In this document: one piece after another, positions 6,648 through 7,510 of the stretch | Numbering within the stretch: position 1 is the first letter of the stretch | Layout: each line of letters starts with the position of its first letter | Assembly: GCA_947372405.1 (NCBI GenBank) | Contig: CANBTO010000238.1 | Coordinates: forward strand, 1 to 7,510 | Direction of reading: 5' to 3' | Length of the DNA: 7,510 nt | From: Verrucomicrobiaceae bacterium | GTDB lineage: Bacteria; Verrucomicrobiota; Verrucomicrobiae; Verrucomicrobiales; Akkermansiaceae | Notes under the pieces: model-generated | Told to the model about the DNA's origin: nothing | The model's database searches: none | The model's input: the letters and a program-made list of their open reading frames with translations, nothing else | Position numbers and translations under genes: made by a program

Positions 6648-6923
6648 ATGATTGCCAGACGAGTCATCTTCGAGGGCCGCGTCCAGGGCGTGGGGTTCCG
6701 CTATACGGTGAAGGACCTCGCACGCGGTTTCGATGTCTGCGGCTGGGTGAGGAATCTTCCCGACGGCAGCGTGGAATTGCAGGTGACGGGTGAGGCGGAC
6801 GAGGTGGATTCCTTCCTGCACGAGATCATCGAGGAGTCACCCGTTGCGGGAAACATCAAGAACCACTACTCGGAAAAGATCCCGCCGATGGAAGGATGCC
6901 GGGGTTTCCGCATCGAACGTTAG
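6648..6923 (+). CDS. acyP: Acylphosphatase
   Basis: Small cytoplasmic enzyme that hydrolyses acyl phosphates such as acetyl- or 1,3-bisphosphoglycerate-type carboxyl-phosphates. The signature GRVQGVGFRY carries the phosphate-binding loop and catalytic Arg18. WVRNLPDGSVELQVTGE carries catalytic Asn36. The end, GCRGFRIER, is also typical. The ATG at 6648 gives 91 residues and starts with the family-like MIARRVIFEG. An in-frame ATG at 6627 would add MELFHHD and give 98 residues; neither start has a well-spaced Shine-Dalgarno. The TAG stop sits between two AACGTT palindromes (6917-6922 and 6925-6930). Confidence 0.95.
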   Translation: MIARRVIFEGRVQGVGFRYTVKDLARGFDVCGWVRNLPDGSVELQVTGEADEVDSFLHEIIEESPVAGNIKNHYSEKIPPMEGCRGFRIER

Positions 6924-6970
6924 AACGTTTGCTGGAACCTCCATCGGGGAGTGCCTCCGTGTGATGATCC

Positions 6971-7022
6971 GGAGTTCACGCTTCAGCGTGTCATGAAGAA
7001 GACAAGCTGAAGCTTGGACTCC
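6971..7022. repeat. REP-like palindromic element with covarying arms
   Basis: Two 22-bp arms (6971-6992 and 7001-7022) are inverted copies matching at 19 of 22 positions around an 8-bp spacer. Each arm contains its own perfect small hairpin: CACGCT-TC-AGCGTG (6977-6990) and CAAGCT-GA-AGCTTG (7003-7016). The C-G pair in one is an A-T pair in the other. The outer ends are GGAGT and ACTCC. It lies between the convergent acylphosphatase and transporter genes and ends 18 nt from the latter's stop, so it could also act as a terminator. The ACGCTTCAGCGT core recalls planctomycete and verrucomicrobial intergenic repeats (memory, unverified). Confidence 0.7.
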
Positions 7023-7040
7023 ATTACCAGGCCTTCAACT

Positions 7041-7510
7041 TCATGCCTGACCCTGCTCGGGAAGAGGGGATGGAACAGCTTCCGCGGCCTCCTTGTGCTG
7101 GACGGCGCGGATGACCATCAGGTAGGCAAGCGTTCCGAACAGATAGAGCACGGCTGTGGTCATGAAGACCTGCCAGTAAGGGAGATGATGTGAGCGCAGC
7201 AGTTCGAAAGTGCGGGCGGCGAGCCACCACGCACCGCTCCAGATCGCTCCGTTGCAGGCGCTGATCAGCTCGCGGTTCCTTTCGCCGACATAACTCATGG
7301 TCAGCTCGCTGGTCGATGGACCGGCCATGCTCATCAGCGGTTGGCGCAGGATGAAACAACCGAGCGCCAAAGGCAGCGCCCATGCGGCGGATTTCCACAA
7401 TTCGGTGAGCCCCATGACCACTAACAGAAATACCGCCACACTTTGCACGCCGAGGATCGCACCCACCCAGCCGAAGCGGCGCTTCACTTCCGGGACTAAC
7501 AGACCGGTGA
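7041..7510 (-). CDS. Major facilitator superfamily-type transporter, C-terminal part (partial)
   Basis: The frame enters from the right edge and ends at a TGA at 7041, leaving 155 complete residues. A GTG at 7487 is internal: the preceding TLLVPEV is in frame and continues off the window. Four hydrophobic segments are visible: GWVGAILGVQSVAVFLLVV, AAWALPLALGCFILRQPLM, SACNGAIWSGAWWLAARTF and VFMTTAVLYLFGTLAYLMVI. These fit the last four helices of a 12-helix MFS permease. RQPLMSMAGPSTSEL followed by YVGERNREL matches the conserved stretch around the tenth helix and its loop in several MFS groups. A hydrophilic tail of about 20 residues follows the last helix. The substrate cannot be told from this part. 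Two TTA codons (7421-7427 and 7496-7502) lie in CTGTTAG heptamers. Confidence 0.85.
   Translation of the reverse strand, partial: TGLLVPEVKRRFGWVGAILGVQSVAVFLLVVMGLTELWKSAAWALPLALGCFILRQPLMSMAGPSTSELTMSYVGERNRELISACNGAIWSGAWWLAARTFELLRSHHLPYWQVFMTTAVLYLFGTLAYLMVIRAVQHKEAAEAVPSPLPEQGQA

Larger units (their letters stand above)
593..7502. repeat. Dispersed heptamer CTAACAG/CTGTTAG (seven copies)
   Basis: CTGTTAG reads on the plus strand at 593-599, 1445-1451 and 1748-1754; CTAACAG reads on it at 2182-2188, 5323-5329, 7421-7427 and 7496-7502. All lie inside coding regions, in frame as CTA-ACA-G (Leu-Thr; pyk three times, the 2143 gene once) or CTG-TTA-G (Leu-Leu; folP once, transporter twice). 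The range given spans the first to the last copy; the sequence between copies is not part of the repeat. Confidence 0.6.

Noticed and set aside
6917..6930. AACGTT-AG-AACGTT around the acylphosphatase stop as a terminator
   Set aside because: Six A/T-rich pairs with a 2-nt loop and no U-tract are too weak; probably a chance palindrome pair.
7041..7487. Transporter gene taken as complete with a GTG start at 7487
   Set aside because: The frame is open upstream to the window edge, and only the last four helices of an MFS protein are present, so it is a truncated view of a longer gene.

Overview
The window is GC-rich (about 60%) bacterial DNA. Its best fit is the Verrucomicrobia (Luteolibacter/Akkermansia-like relatives). 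This is an inference from the style of the secreted hypothetical proteins, the start of a secreted protein resembling the N-terminus of GH50 agarases, the absence of Shine-Dalgarno sequences, and the intergenic palindromes. No rRNA or other marker is present to prove it.

Layout, left to right. (1) On the minus strand, pyruvate kinase (552-1955) is followed 12 nt later by the start of a secreted protein (539 to 1) that leaves the window on the left. (2) A 187-bp divergent intergenic region (1956-2142) is packed with inverted repeats. It leads into a plus-strand gene for a secreted conserved hypothetical protein (2143-3408). (3) This gene converges on a minus-strand gene (3461-4915) for a secreted hypothetical protein that looks internally duplicated and is lower in GC than its neighbours; a 10-bp hairpin lies at the junction. 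(4) A pair of inverted REP-like hairpins (5009-5125) fills the gap before dihydropteroate synthase, folP (5129-5977, minus). (5) Divergent from folP, a plus-strand pair encodes a small secreted hypothetical protein (6029-6613) and acylphosphatase (6648-6923). (6) A second, unrelated palindromic element (6971-7022) separates acylphosphatase from the C-terminal part of an MFS-type transporter (7041-7510, minus) that enters from the right.

Three genes have confident biochemical roles: pyk (glycolysis, PEP to pyruvate), folP (folate synthesis) and acylphosphatase. No pathway joins them, so this looks like ordinary chromosomal housekeeping and envelope DNA, not a dedicated system or island. I see no transposase, integrase, CRISPR array, tRNA or rRNA.

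The most interesting signals are at the DNA level. The heptamer CTAACAG/CTGTTAG occurs seven times and accounts for nearly all CTA/TTA leucine codons in its genes, while other TTAG/CTAA contexts are almost absent. A structured leader of about 115 nt with competing stems precedes the 2143 gene. Two different REP-like elements occur, one showing compensatory base changes between its arms.
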